From Peptoniphilaceae bacterium (GTDB taxonomy: Bacteria > Bacillota > Clostridia > Tissierellales > Peptoniphilaceae): a DNA stretch of 64,000 nt. Below the pieces are notes generated by a model. The model did not search any database and had not been told where the DNA came from. It was given only the letters and a program-made list of their open reading frames with translations. Location of the stretch: NCBI GenBank assembly GCA_028726605.1, contig JAQYPV010000013.1, positions 1 through 64,000 of the forward strand, read 5' to 3'. Of this stretch, positions 25,414 through 34,398 are shown piece after piece (within the stretch, counting starts at the first letter, position 1; each line of letters opens with the position of its first letter). Both the position numbers and the translations under genes were made by a program.

Positions 25414-26188
25414 TCAAGCCTCCCTTCCCTTTCTCCTGCGCCTGCGCGAAGGAGATCAACGCATTCGTACTCGCTTCCGTGGCCGCGTCGAACTTTTCCT
25501 GTAACACCTGCAAGATGTAGCTCTGTGAGCGGGACAAGTGAATGGAGATGAGTTCGGGAATGCGATCCACTTCTTGACGGTGCATGGCCTCCAGCAACTG
25601 CGCGTGCTCCTCCACGGCGAGTTCTCGACGGCTGATGGCCGCCTCAAACGAGAGGGAGCGGAAACTCCAGAGCACGCTCTGCAGCTCCATTTGCACTAAC
25701 ACGAGGCGCGGCATACGCGCCGCTTCGTACACGCGCTTATTAAAGCGTGTGGCCAGCATCATGAGCCGCCCGAGATCTTCCTCGGCCACGGCCTGACGAG
25801 AGGCCTCCACAATGGCTCGAATCTGGCGATAGTCCTCATCCGTCATGTGCAGCGCCGCCTCCTGAAAGGCCAAGATCTCCAACGCTTTTCGGATCTTGTA
25901 GATTTCGCGCACGTCTTTTTCTGTGATGAGCTTTACGCGATAGCCCAAGTTTTTGTCGTACTCCAAAAGTCCCGAATCGGCGATGCGCTTGAGCGCCCAT
26001 CGCACCGGAGTGCGGGAGACGTGAAGAGATTCGGCAATGCGCTTTTCGTTCAAGTGCTGGCCGATCTCCCACGTGCCGCTTTTGAGTTCATCCAAAAGGC
26101 GCAGGTACACTTGTTCCGAAAGTGTTTCTTCTTCGTACAGTTCCTTGCCCTTGCCGTCCAGTCTCACTTTTTTGATTCGCGGTCTCAT
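25403..26188 (-). CDS. GntR/FadR-type transcriptional regulator, probable citrate regulator
   Basis: 261 residues. A winged-helix domain (about residues 20-90; recognition region RIAESLHVSRTPVRWALKR) is followed by an FCD ligand-binding domain of helices. FCD-type GntR regulators control citrate lyase genes in several Firmicutes (CitI belongs to a different family; CitO of enterococci is GntR/FCD-like), and this gene is embedded in the citDEF operon, so control by citrate is a reasonable inference. It overlaps pnp by four bases upstream and citD by eleven downstream. A candidate operator lies ahead of pnp. Confidence 0.88.
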   Translation of the reverse strand: MRPRIKKVRLDGKGKELYEEETLSEQVYLRLLDELKSGTWEIGQHLNEKRIAESLHVSRTPVRWALKRIADSGLLEYDKNLGYRVKLITEKDVREIYKIRKALEILAFQEAALHMTDEDYRQIRAIVEASRQAVAEEDLGRLMMLATRFNKRVYEAARMPRLVLVQMELQSVLWSFRSLSFEAAISRRELAVEEHAQLLEAMHRQEVDRIPELISIHLSRSQSYILQVLQEKFDAATEASTNALISFAQAQEKGKGGLSGN

Positions 26189-27021
26189 CGTTCTCCCTCC
26201 ACTTCGTGAAAGCTGCGCAGAAAGCCGCGCACCATGGTCTGAAAGCGCTGCGCCGCACGTTGCCCTTCCTCGATGACTTCCTCTTCACTGAGCGTCCCGC
26301 CCAAGCCGGCGGCTTTGTTCGTCGCAAGTGACACGCCGCACAGTCGAACGCCCATGTGGCGCGCCGCCACGGCTTCGATGACCGTCGACATGCCCACGAC
26401 ATCGGCTCCCAACGTCCGCGCCATACGGATTTCCGCCGGCGTCTCGTAGGCGGGACCGGTGAACTGAATGTACACGCCTTCGTGCATCACACAACCCGCT
26501 TCGCGTCCGGCCTCCACGAGCATCGCCCGCAGCGCGGGATCGTAGACCTCGGACATGTCCGGAAACCGCGGGCCCCAAGCGTCCACATTCGCTCCGATGA
26601 GCGGCGAAGGCACAAATTGTGCAATGTGGTCTTTAAGTGCGCAGAAGTGGCCCACGTCGATGGCATCAGCAATGGCGCCGGCGGCATTCGTGAGCAGAAT
26701 GGCCTCCACGCCCAGTGCGGCCATCACGCGCACGGGCAAGACCGCCTCTTCCACCGTCACGCCTTCGTAGAGGTGCACGCGTCCTTGCATGAGCACGACG
26801 GGTACATCTTCCAGACGGCCGAAAAGGTAACGGCCCACATGGCCGGGCGCCGTAGACACGGGAAAGCCCTCGATGTCGGCATAGGGAATGACGACGGCAT
26901 CATTGAGTGCCTCCGCGAGTGCGCCCAATCCAGAACCCAAAACGATTCCTATGCGAGGCATTTCTTTGAGTCGTGGTTCAACCTGCGCCACACAGGAAGC
27001 GACACGTTCTAGTGAATTCAT
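26185..27021 (-). CDS. purine nucleoside phosphorylase (trimeric type)
   Basis: 278 residues. Splits purine nucleosides with phosphate to base and ribose-1-phosphate. Phosphate and nucleoside motifs are GSGLGALAEA (about 29-38), QGRVHLYEG, NAAGAI and the MSTVIEAVAARHMG stretch, as in PunA/PNP. Two ATG codons follow GGAGG; the one at 27021 has a proper nine-base gap while 27030 has none. It is the first gene of an operon that continues into the citrate regulator and citDEF, an unexpected partnership, and is followed with a four-base overlap. Confidence 0.95.
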   Translation of the reverse strand: MNSLERVASCVAQVEPRLKEMPRIGIVLGSGLGALAEALNDAVVIPYADIEGFPVSTAPGHVGRYLFGRLEDVPVVLMQGRVHLYEGVTVEEAVLPVRVMAALGVEAILLTNAAGAIADAIDVGHFCALKDHIAQFVPSPLIGANVDAWGPRFPDMSEVYDPALRAMLVEAGREAGCVMHEGVYIQFTGPAYETPAEIRMARTLGADVVGMSTVIEAVAARHMGVRLCGVSLATNKAAGLGGTLSEEEVIEEGQRAAQRFQTMVRGFLRSFHEVEGER

Positions 27022-27047
27022 TTTCTCCATTCCTCCGAAGTGGTTTC

Positions 27048-27061
27048 GTGATGAAAATCAC
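27048..27061. promoter_or_regulatory. dyad upstream of pnp, candidate GntR operator
   Basis: GTGAT-GAAA-ATCAC is a perfect 5-bp inverted repeat lying between the promoter and the pnp start codon. Position suits an operator for the GntR regulator encoded two genes on; binding is not shown. Confidence 0.35.
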
Positions 27062-27082
27062 CAAAAGTTCATTTACGCATCT

Positions 27083-27111
27083 ATTGTATTGCATTTGTTT
27101 TCCCGTGTGAA
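27083..27111 (-). promoter_or_regulatory. promoter of pnp-GntR-citDEF operon
   Basis: On the minus strand TTCACA (27106-27111), a 17-base spacer and TACAAT (27083-27088) match the sigma-A consensus at 5 of 6 positions each. Confidence 0.7.
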
Positions 27112-27220
27112 GGTTTCCCCGTCGGCATCGCGGAGGCGGATTCACATTTCGTCCACCCAACTGCCGCGCGATGGCGTACAATAGAGACAAGACCTTAAAC
27201 GAATTAGAGCGGAGCACATC

Positions 27221-29311
27221 GTGAAAACAATTGCTGAAAGAATACCCACCCATCGACGGCTGATCCTCGTCTTCTTTCTCGTCCTCACCCTCGTGAGCGC
27301 CTATGCGGCAAGTCACGTCGTCGTCAACAACAACATGGCCGACTACCTGCCGGCGGACGCGCCTTCTACCGAGGCGCTCCGCGTCATGGGCGAGGAGTTC
27401 CCCATCACCTTGCCGAACGCGCGCGTGGCCTATCCGGTCTCGTCCGTGGGCGAGGCGCTCATTCTGAAGAGCAATATTGAAGCCCTGCCCGGCGTCACAC
27501 AGGTGCTCTGGTTGGACGACGTCATCGACGTCCAGAAGCCGCTCGAACAGGCCGATCCGAAGACGGTTCAGACCTATTACCAGAACGGCATGGCGCTGTT
27601 TCAGGTGACGGCGGACGACATCAACGCGCAGGAATCCGTCGCCGCACTTCGGGGTGTCGCCCCGGACGGGGTCTTGACCGGTGAAATCGTGGAACTCGCC
27701 AACGCCCAAAAGTCGGTGCAGTCGGAAGTCTACTCCATCGTCCTCAAAGTCGTGCCCATCGTGTTCATGATCCTGCTTTTGAGCACCAAATCCTTTTTGG
27801 ACCCCGTGCTCTTTTTGGTCACGATCGGCGTCTCCGTCCTGCTCAACATGGGGTCCAACCTCATCCTGGGCGAAGTGTCGTTCATCACGCAAGCCGTATC
27901 CGGCGTGTTGCAACTGGCCGTGTCGATGGACTACGCCATCTTTCTTCTGAACCGCTACAACGCCAATCGCCTGGAAGGCATGACCAATGAAGAGGCGATG
28001 GTGAGCGCAGTGCGCACGTCGTCCACGGCCATCTCGTCGTCGGCCGCTACCACGTTCTTCGGCTTCTTGGCGCTGCTCTTCATGCAGTTTCGCCTGGGCG
28101 CGGATCTTGGGATTGTGATGGCCAAAGGCATCGTGTGTTCCTTTATCACCGTTCTCTTCTTCCTGCCGGCCCTCATCCTCACCTGCCAAAAGCCACTGGA
28201 CCGCCTCTCCCACCGTCCGTTGCTTCCGGATTTTGAGATCTTCGGCCGTCTGGCCTACAAAGGACGTCTCGTCTTTTTGCTCCTCGCGCTCGTGGTGGCG
28301 GTGCCATCGTTTCTCGCCTCTCAGCGCAACAAGTTCATCTACGGCATGGGCAACTACCCCGAGGGAAGCGTCGTGGCTCACGATGAAGCCGTCATCACGG
28401 AGCACTTCGGCGAAATGCAACAGTTGGTGCTGATGGTGCCGCGCGGGGACCTCGTGAAGGAGCAAAAGCTGCAGGTGGACTTGGAAGAGATCCCCACCAT
28501 CGACGCCGTCGTCTCCTACGTCAGCATGGCGGACGCCGCCATCCCGCAGGAGATCGCCGCGACGAACGAGGGGATGAAACAGCTGGTTTCGGAAAACTAC
28601 AGCCAGTTCATCCTCTCCGCCGCGATGCCGACCGAAGGGGATGTGGCCTTTGAGACCGTACGTCAAGTGGACGAGGCGGCGGGGCGTTACTACGACTCCT
28701 TCCACCTGACTGGCTATCCGGCGGTCACCGACGACATGAGAAAGACCGTGCAGCAGGACAACAGCATCGTGAACGGGCTCGCCATCCTGACCATTGCGCT
28801 CACCATCCTGCTGGCGTTCCGATCGCTGTCTCTTCCCATTCTCTTGGTGCTCACCATCGAAATTGCGATTTGGCTGAACCTCTCTGTCCCGTACTTTTCC
28901 GGCAATTCGCTGAGTTACATCGGCTATCTCATCATCTCCACGGTGCAGCTGGGCGCAACCGTGGACTACGCCATCCTGTACTCCCAGCACTACCTCGACC
29001 TGCGCGAGCGCCTCGGCCGCCGGGACGCCGTGGTGGAGGCCTCACGCCAGACGGTGCCCTCGCTGCTGCCACCCGCTCTCATTCTCACCTCGGCCGGGAC
29101 GGTGCTTTCCCTCACCTCGTCCATCGCCATCGTGAGTGAATTGGGGACGGTGCTGGCGCGCGGCGCGCTCTTGTCGCTCGGCATGGTGGTCTTCGTGCTG
29201 CCGGGGCTTTTGGCGCTCTGCGACCGCTTCATCCAAAAGACGACCCGAGGACTGCACTTCCAATCGAAAGAATCCTCTCCCATCCATGACCCGAAGGAGG
29301 CCAACGCATGA
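27221..29311 (+). CDS. MMPL/RND-family membrane transporter
   Basis: 696 residues with about 12 predicted membrane helices in two halves. Each half carries the MMPL signature (MDYAIFLLNRY at about 246 and VDYAILYSQHY at about 585) and a large extracytoplasmic loop after the first helix. MMPL proteins export lipids or hydrophobic compounds using the proton gradient; the substrate here is unknown. The start is a GTG after GGAG. Its last four bases overlap the start of the next gene, so the two are coupled and probably work together. Confidence 0.9.
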   Translation: MKTIAERIPTHRRLILVFFLVLTLVSAYAASHVVVNNNMADYLPADAPSTEALRVMGEEFPITLPNARVAYPVSSVGEALILKSNIEALPGVTQVLWLDDVIDVQKPLEQADPKTVQTYYQNGMALFQVTADDINAQESVAALRGVAPDGVLTGEIVELANAQKSVQSEVYSIVLKVVPIVFMILLLSTKSFLDPVLFLVTIGVSVLLNMGSNLILGEVSFITQAVSGVLQLAVSMDYAIFLLNRYNANRLEGMTNEEAMVSAVRTSSTAISSSAATTFFGFLALLFMQFRLGADLGIVMAKGIVCSFITVLFFLPALILTCQKPLDRLSHRPLLPDFEIFGRLAYKGRLVFLLLALVVAVPSFLASQRNKFIYGMGNYPEGSVVAHDEAVITEHFGEMQQLVLMVPRGDLVKEQKLQVDLEEIPTIDAVVSYVSMADAAIPQEIAATNEGMKQLVSENYSQFILSAAMPTEGDVAFETVRQVDEAAGRYYDSFHLTGYPAVTDDMRKTVQQDNSIVNGLAILTIALTILLAFRSLSLPILLVLTIEIAIWLNLSVPYFSGNSLSYIGYLIISTVQLGATVDYAILYSQHYLDLRERLGRRDAVVEASRQTVPSLLPPALILTSAGTVLSLTSSIAIVSELGTVLARGALLSLGMVVFVLPGLLALCDRFIQKTTRGLHFQSKESSPIHDPKEANA

Positions 29312-32094
29312 AAACACAAACACGACGCATCACGAGTCTTTTACTGGCTGGCGCCCTCATGGCGATGCAACCGCAGGTCACCTGGGCCCGCCAAGCGAAC
29401 GCAGAGACTGAGACGCAAGCATCGCAAGAGGAAACAAAAACGGCGGTGGCCGATTTTCCAGAGAAGAGCGAGACCGTCTACGCGCTGCTCGACGCCGCGG
29501 GACAGAGCAAGTCTCTGTACGTGGTGAACCGCTTCGCGCCCACGTCCCAGCCGCTCACCGATCGTGGAAACTACACCCAAACCGAGATGTTGTCGACGTC
29601 GGGAGAAGTCAAATCTGAGACCGCGGGACAATTCGCCATTAAAACGGGTGACGAACCGCTCTACTACCAGGGGACCCTTGCGGAAAAGGCGCTCCCGTGG
29701 GAAGTCGAACTCGCCTACACGCTGGACGGTTCGCCCGTCGACGGAGCGGAATTGGCGGGAAAAAGCGGTCATTTGGAACTGTCCCTCACCGTGCGCCCAC
29801 GAAATGACGCGGCGGCGAAAGCCTATACCGAGGCCATGATGCTCCAAGCCAGCGTCACGCTGCCGGGAGACGTCGCACACACGGTGGAGACCGAGACGGG
29901 ATCGGTGGCCGCCGTCGGCAGCAGCCAGCGCGTGGACTTCGTCATCCTACCCAAGAGCGACGTCGTGACACACACGCTCTCAGCGGATGTCCAGGACTTC
30001 CACTTGCCGTCCATCACCATCGCGGCAGTCAGGATGACGACGGATCTCTCCGCCATCGACTGGCCGGATTTCGCCGACGACCCGGATCTGAGGGAACTGC
30101 AGGACGGCACGGGCGCGCTGCGCGATGCCACTCGTCGCCTGGCCGACGGCTTGGGTCAGGCGGACGACGGGTATCGCGAGCTGTCCCTTGGGATGGGACG
30201 GCTGGGCGACGGTCTCACGACTCTGCGCCAGAATGGGGCGACGCTTGCGGACGGCGTGAGCCGCTACGTCGGCGGCGTCAACGAACTCAGTGCGGCGAGT
30301 GCGCCGCTTCGGGAAGGTGCGAGTGCGTCTTTCGATGGCGCGCAATCGCTGAACGAGGCCATGACGCGTGTGAACGACGGGTGGTCGGCATACGCGAACG
30401 GCGTGAATCAGTACGTCCAAGGGGTGAATCAAGGGCTTTCCGGCGTGGGACAGCTCGCGGACAGCGCGGACGCACTCATCGCGGGGGCCGATGCCCTCAG
30501 AGACGGCTTGCGTGGCGTGGCGCAGTCGGGAAGTGGCTTGGTGAAGGGGTCAGAAGAGATTCAGCAAGGCATCGCCCTCTTGCGGCAGGCGCTGAAGCCG
30601 GAGGCGAACCCCAAGCCGTCCGGGACGGGGTCTGCGGCGACGCCTCATTCAGCTGGCGCGGCGTCCTCAGCGACGTCCCACTCCGAAAGCACAGCATCGT
30701 CAACGCTACCCCATTCCGAAAGCACAACGTCGTCAACGCCACCCCATTCAGAAAACACGCCGTCCACGGGGAGCGCCTTTGATACGACGAGTTCCATAAA
30801 CCCGACAACAGTGAGCGTCTCGTCCTCCCTTCCCTCTCGTGAGGCGTTGTTGGCCAAAAAAGAGGCCTTAAAAACGCAGGGCGCCGCCGTAGAAAAATTA
30901 AAAACTGCCGTCGACGGACTTTCCGAGGCGCTGGGCGAACAGATTGAAGCGCTCGAAGGTCGCGCGTCGCTTGACGCTTCGGCCATCGCTTCTGCGGCCG
31001 GTATTTCCGCCGAGGGACTGGAAAATGAAGATGTGCAGCAGATTTTGGCCTATGTGAGCGAGACGCATCAAGCCGAGACTGCGGCACAGTTAAAGAAATT
31101 GCACGCGCTCTACGATGGCCCCGGCGCGCCCGTCGCCTCGTTAAAGGCGGGCGTGGATCAACTGGTGTCGGCGTGGGAGACGACGAGCGCGGAGATGAGC
31201 ACCTCTCTCGATCAACTACTGGCTCTCCGAGAGACGCTCGGTGCGCTGGGCGCGTCCTCCGCGTCGAATCCGGCGGCGCAGCAGCTCGTGGATGGCGTGG
31301 TCAAGCTGGATGAGCAGTATGTGTCTTTCCACAAGGGGCTCGACCAGTACGTCGAAGGAGTGAAGGCGCTTTCGGCGCGCTTCGGCGGCACAGAGGTGGT
31401 CGGTGCGGACGTTGGCGACGCAACAACGCCAGCGCCAGAGGCGGCGGTTCCCGACGAGCCCAACTTCTATGACGGTTTTGTGCAGTGGGCGTCCGGCGTA
31501 AAACAGGTGGCCGCCGGCGCGTCCGAACTCTCGAGTGGGTCGAACGCCCTCACGGATTCCGCGACCACGGCATCGCTCCTCAAAGGTCAAGAAGCGATCG
31601 GGCAGGGCGTGTTTGCGCTCACCGGCGGATTGAGCCGAATGAGCGAAGGCATGAAGGCCTACCTTGACGGCGTATCCTTGCTGGGCACGTCGGGCGACGC
31701 GCTCGTCTCCGGGCTCGGGCAGTACACGGACGGCGTCGCGCAGGTGGCGGACGGGGTCAGCACTTGGCAGGACGGCTTTGCGGCGTTTGGCCAGGGACTG
31801 GGTTCGGCTGCGGATGGCGCGGCAGAGTTGGCCGATGGCACGCAGGCGCTTGCGGATGGAACATCGTCCATTGAGGAGCGCATCGACGAAAAGATCCAAG
31901 AGATCGTGGACGACATGAATCCGTCAGAGGCTAAACTGCCCTCGTTTGCCGATGTGCAGAACGGCACGGTGGACCGCGTGCAGTTCGTCTTCATGACAGA
32001 GGCCATCCAAGTGCCCGAGGAAGAGTCGCCCGCACCGGAAGAGTCCACCGAAGAACCCTCGTTCTGGGAGCGTTTGGGAAATCTCTTCCACTGA
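29308..32094 (+). CDS. secreted heptad-repeat (YhgE/Pip-like) protein coupled to MMPL
   Basis: 928 residues. A signal peptide (about 1-26) and a beta-rich N-terminal region precede two blocks (about 265-430 and 690-880) of repeated L-x-x-G heptads such as LADGLGQADDG, typical of YhgE/Pip-type proteins that accompany MMPL transporters. Between them is a Ser/Thr/His-rich low-complexity linker (about 445-510) followed by a helical stretch. No C-terminal membrane helices are present, unlike classic YhgE, so it should be released or held by its partner. The ATG overlaps the MMPL stop. A strong terminator follows. Confidence 0.82.
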   Translation: MKTQTRRITSLLLAGALMAMQPQVTWARQANAETETQASQEETKTAVADFPEKSETVYALLDAAGQSKSLYVVNRFAPTSQPLTDRGNYTQTEMLSTSGEVKSETAGQFAIKTGDEPLYYQGTLAEKALPWEVELAYTLDGSPVDGAELAGKSGHLELSLTVRPRNDAAAKAYTEAMMLQASVTLPGDVAHTVETETGSVAAVGSSQRVDFVILPKSDVVTHTLSADVQDFHLPSITIAAVRMTTDLSAIDWPDFADDPDLRELQDGTGALRDATRRLADGLGQADDGYRELSLGMGRLGDGLTTLRQNGATLADGVSRYVGGVNELSAASAPLREGASASFDGAQSLNEAMTRVNDGWSAYANGVNQYVQGVNQGLSGVGQLADSADALIAGADALRDGLRGVAQSGSGLVKGSEEIQQGIALLRQALKPEANPKPSGTGSAATPHSAGAASSATSHSESTASSTLPHSESTTSSTPPHSENTPSTGSAFDTTSSINPTTVSVSSSLPSREALLAKKEALKTQGAAVEKLKTAVDGLSEALGEQIEALEGRASLDASAIASAAGISAEGLENEDVQQILAYVSETHQAETAAQLKKLHALYDGPGAPVASLKAGVDQLVSAWETTSAEMSTSLDQLLALRETLGALGASSASNPAAQQLVDGVVKLDEQYVSFHKGLDQYVEGVKALSARFGGTEVVGADVGDATTPAPEAAVPDEPNFYDGFVQWASGVKQVAAGASELSSGSNALTDSATTASLLKGQEAIGQGVFALTGGLSRMSEGMKAYLDGVSLLGTSGDALVSGLGQYTDGVAQVADGVSTWQDGFAAFGQGLGSAADGAAELADGTQALADGTSSIEERIDEKIQEIVDDMNPSEAKLPSFADVQNGTVDRVQFVFMTEAIQVPEEESPAPEESTEEPSFWERLGNLFH
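30640..30775 (+). repeat. degenerate in-frame repeats encoding a PHSES/SST linker
   Basis: Three to four imperfect copies of about 36 bases (core CCATTCCGAAAGCACA) encode PHSES-T-SST words inside the heptad-repeat protein. The region is a likely site of length variation. Confidence 0.65.
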
Positions 32095-32099
32095 CCAAC

Positions 32100-32136
32100 A
32101 AAAAAACGGCCGCCGGAAAAAGGCGGCCGTTTTTTT
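32100..32136 (+). terminator. strong terminator after the MMPL/heptad-repeat operon
   Basis: A perfect 10-bp stem AACGGCCGCC/GGCGGCCGTT with seven T. Confidence 0.96.
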
Positions 32137-32232
32137 GCTTCTAAAGTGCATCTAAGCCGGAGCCGATGTAACGTCAGCGTCGCAACCGGCTCTAGTGGAA
32201 TGGTCAAGCAGTGCATGTGAGACGACGTATTG

Positions 32233-32358
32233 AGTCGTATGAGGTCACGAGCGAGCGTGAGGTGACATACAAGCGTGAGGCGGCGAGCGAGCGTGAGGCG
32301 GCGTGCAAGCGTGAGGTGGCGTTCGAGCGTGAGGTGATCTACGAGCGTGAGGTGACCC
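32233..32358. repeat. tandem 18-bp repeats (six good copies plus one degenerate)
   Basis: Units of 18 bp around the core AGCGTGAGG run from 32251 to 32358; 32233-32250 is a worn seventh copy. One copy of the same core occurs at about 48437 beside the second palindromic element, so the array is part of that element's left flank. Confidence 0.85.
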
Positions 32359-32423
32359 GGTTGGCCTTAATGGCGATGGCCATAACGGGAAAATCAATTA
32401 TCATCATTTTGCCGGCACGCCAC

Positions 32424-32707
32424 GTATGGGCAAATCGCTTTTTTTCGCATTGCCGTCTCGTCTTTGAAAAAACGTGTGGGCAAAACGATATTTCTCTTCA
32501 CAGCGTCACCTTGACGTGTGGGCAAATTCAATTATTCCCTCATATGCGTATATTTGGGGCGCTGAAAGTAGACGGTAATTGTTTCTTTCTTATTAAGCGT
32601 CTATTTTGGCGTCCAAAAACTATACGCTCAAACACTTTTTCTCATATTGCCCACACCATTTTTTAGATCGTATACGCTTTTAGCCTTTTTTCATAATTGC
32701 CCACACC
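32424..32707. repeat. nested-palindrome intergenic element, copy A
   Basis: No protein is encoded. Motifs in order are GTATGGGCAA (32424), GTGTGGGCAA (32474 and 32516), GCGTATA (32546), TAGACG (32569), then their inverses GCGTCTA (32597), TATACGC (32621), TTGCCCACAC (32647), GTATACGC (32670) and TTGCCCACAC (32697). The inverse pairs share a centre near 32586. A second copy 16109 bp to the right has the same motifs at the same spacing. Similarity extends left to about 32371. Function unknown. Confidence 0.85.
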
Positions 32708-32723
32708 GCTGCCTGACCCACTT

Positions 32724-32853
32724 TGTCCTCGTGCCAACACGGGGCCTCCGACTGTCTGTCCTCGTGCCAACACGGGGCCTCCGACTGTCCGTCACGTAGC
32801 AACGCGGGGCCTCCGACTGTCCGTCACGTAGCAACGCGGGGCCTTCGACTGTC
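32724..32853. repeat. tandem 32/33-bp repeats (four copies)
   Basis: Units at 32724-32756, 32757-32789 (33 bp, identical), 32790-32821 and 32822-32853 (32 bp, nearly identical) share GGGGCCTCCGACTGTC. There are no unique spacers, so this is not a CRISPR array. A single weak match lies to the right of element copy B at about 48825-48875. Confidence 0.85.
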
Positions 32854-32941
32854 CATCAAACGATGCCGACCTGATGGCGCTCTCCTTTGGTATTTTCATC
32901 CCAAATGTGTTTGATCCTTGTCTGTCTCTTCAAACGGCGCC

Positions 32942-34360
32942 TTAGAACTGTGCGATCAAGACCAAGTTCAAGATGAACAACAAACTGCAGATCCAGATGA
33001 GCGGTTTCACGTCCTGCGCTTTGCCGCGCACGATCTTCACGATAATGTAGGCGAAGAACCCGAAGGCGATGCCGTTCGAGACGCTGTAGGTGAGACCCAT
33101 GAAGATGCTGGCGAAGAAGGCGGGAATGGCTTCTTCTAAGTCGCCCCAGTGGATGTCCGTAAACGAGGTGAGCATCATCACGCCCACGATGATGAGAGCG
33201 GCGCTGGTGGCCTGTGCCGGCACGATGGAGGCGATAGGCGTCACTAAAATGCTCAGCGCGAACATCGCCGCGGTGAAGACGGACGCGAGGCCCGTGCGCG
33301 CACCCGAGCCGATGCCGGCGGCGGATTCCACGAAGGTGGTGGTGTTGGACGTGCCGAAGACGGCACCGATCGACGTCGCCACGGAATCGGCGAAGAGCGC
33401 CTTGTCGAGGCGCGTGGAGAATCCCGCTTCGTGCTCCATCTTCTGGACTTCTTCTGCCGTGAAGATGCCGGCGCGCTGGCCCGTCCCGATGAAAGTGCCG
33501 ATTGTGTCGAAGGTATCAGTGATGGAGAACGCGAAAATCGTCACGAAGAGCAGGGGCAGTTTTCCCGGATCGTTGAACAGCGAGCCCAGTCCTTCGGGGC
33601 CGAAGGCCGCCATGAACGTGGCACCCAGTTCGCTGAAAGCTTCGTTGACCGAAACCGCGCTGGCGCCGAAAGCGCCCAGGTCTACAATCCCCATGGGGAT
33701 GCCGATGAGCGTCGTGCCGACGATGCCCAGCAAGATGGCGCCTTTCACGTTTTTCACGACGAGCACGACCGTGAGGGCGAGGCCGATGAGGGCTAAAATG
33801 ACGCCGGCGGAAGTCAGCGAGACGAGGCCCGGCACCGCAGCAGAGGAACCGATGACCGTCTCGCCCGCCATCGTGTACGTCCCGGGATCAAAGGTGAACT
33901 GCAAGAGGCCTGCGTTCTTGAGGCCGATGTAGGAGATGAAGATGCCGATGCCGCCGCCGATGGCTTTTTGCAGGGAATCCGGAATGGATTCGATCAAGAG
34001 CTTGCGGATCTTAGTGACGGTGATGAGCACATTGATGAGACCGCAGACGAACACCATGGCGAGAGCCTGTTGCCAGGTAAAGCCCAGCTGCATGACGACG
34101 GTATACGTGAAGAACGCGTTCATGCCCATACCCGGCGCGACGGCGTAGGGCACGTTGGCGAAGAGCGCCATGATGAGCGTGCCCACGATGGCGGCGATGA
34201 TGGTCGCCAGGTACACGCCGCCCCACGGCATGCCGGCCAGCGACAGAATGCTCGGGTTGACAAAGAGGATGTAGCTCATTGCAAAGAATGTCGTGATCCC
34301 CGCCATCAACTCCGTAGACACGGTGGTGCCGTGTTCTTTCAAATGGAAAAACTGTTCCAT
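32942..34360 (-). CDS. NCS2-family purine (guanine/hypoxanthine) permease
   Basis: 472 residues with about 12-14 membrane helices. Recognisable family words are GITTFFAMSYILFVNP near the N-terminus, APGMGMNAFF (about 79) and DTFDTIGTFIG (about 284), as in PbuG/AzgA-type proton symporters for adenine, hypoxanthine or guanine. I place the start at the ATG at 34360 after AAGGAGGGG; the longer frame upstream is not protein-like. No purine riboswitch was recognised in the short leader. The gene has its own promoter. Confidence 0.93.
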   Translation of the reverse strand: MEQFFHLKEHGTTVSTELMAGITTFFAMSYILFVNPSILSLAGMPWGGVYLATIIAAIVGTLIMALFANVPYAVAPGMGMNAFFTYTVVMQLGFTWQQALAMVFVCGLINVLITVTKIRKLLIESIPDSLQKAIGGGIGIFISYIGLKNAGLLQFTFDPGTYTMAGETVIGSSAAVPGLVSLTSAGVILALIGLALTVVLVVKNVKGAILLGIVGTTLIGIPMGIVDLGAFGASAVSVNEAFSELGATFMAAFGPEGLGSLFNDPGKLPLLFVTIFAFSITDTFDTIGTFIGTGQRAGIFTAEEVQKMEHEAGFSTRLDKALFADSVATSIGAVFGTSNTTTFVESAAGIGSGARTGLASVFTAAMFALSILVTPIASIVPAQATSAALIIVGVMMLTSFTDIHWGDLEEAIPAFFASIFMGLTYSVSNGIAFGFFAYIIVKIVRGKAQDVKPLIWICSLLFILNLVLIAQF

Positions 34361-34398
34361 TCTCCCCTCCTTCATTATTGCTTCAAAATTCCTCTCAA

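Noticed and set aside
32724-32853. Regular 32/33-bp repeats resembling a CRISPR array
   Set aside because: The units are directly adjacent with no unique spacers, are not palindromic like CRISPR repeats, and no cas genes are present.
32137-32941. Insertion sequence or transposon remnant around element copy A
   Set aside because: No transposase-like frame, terminal inverted repeat pair or target duplication could be recognised; the inverted motifs are internal and nested.
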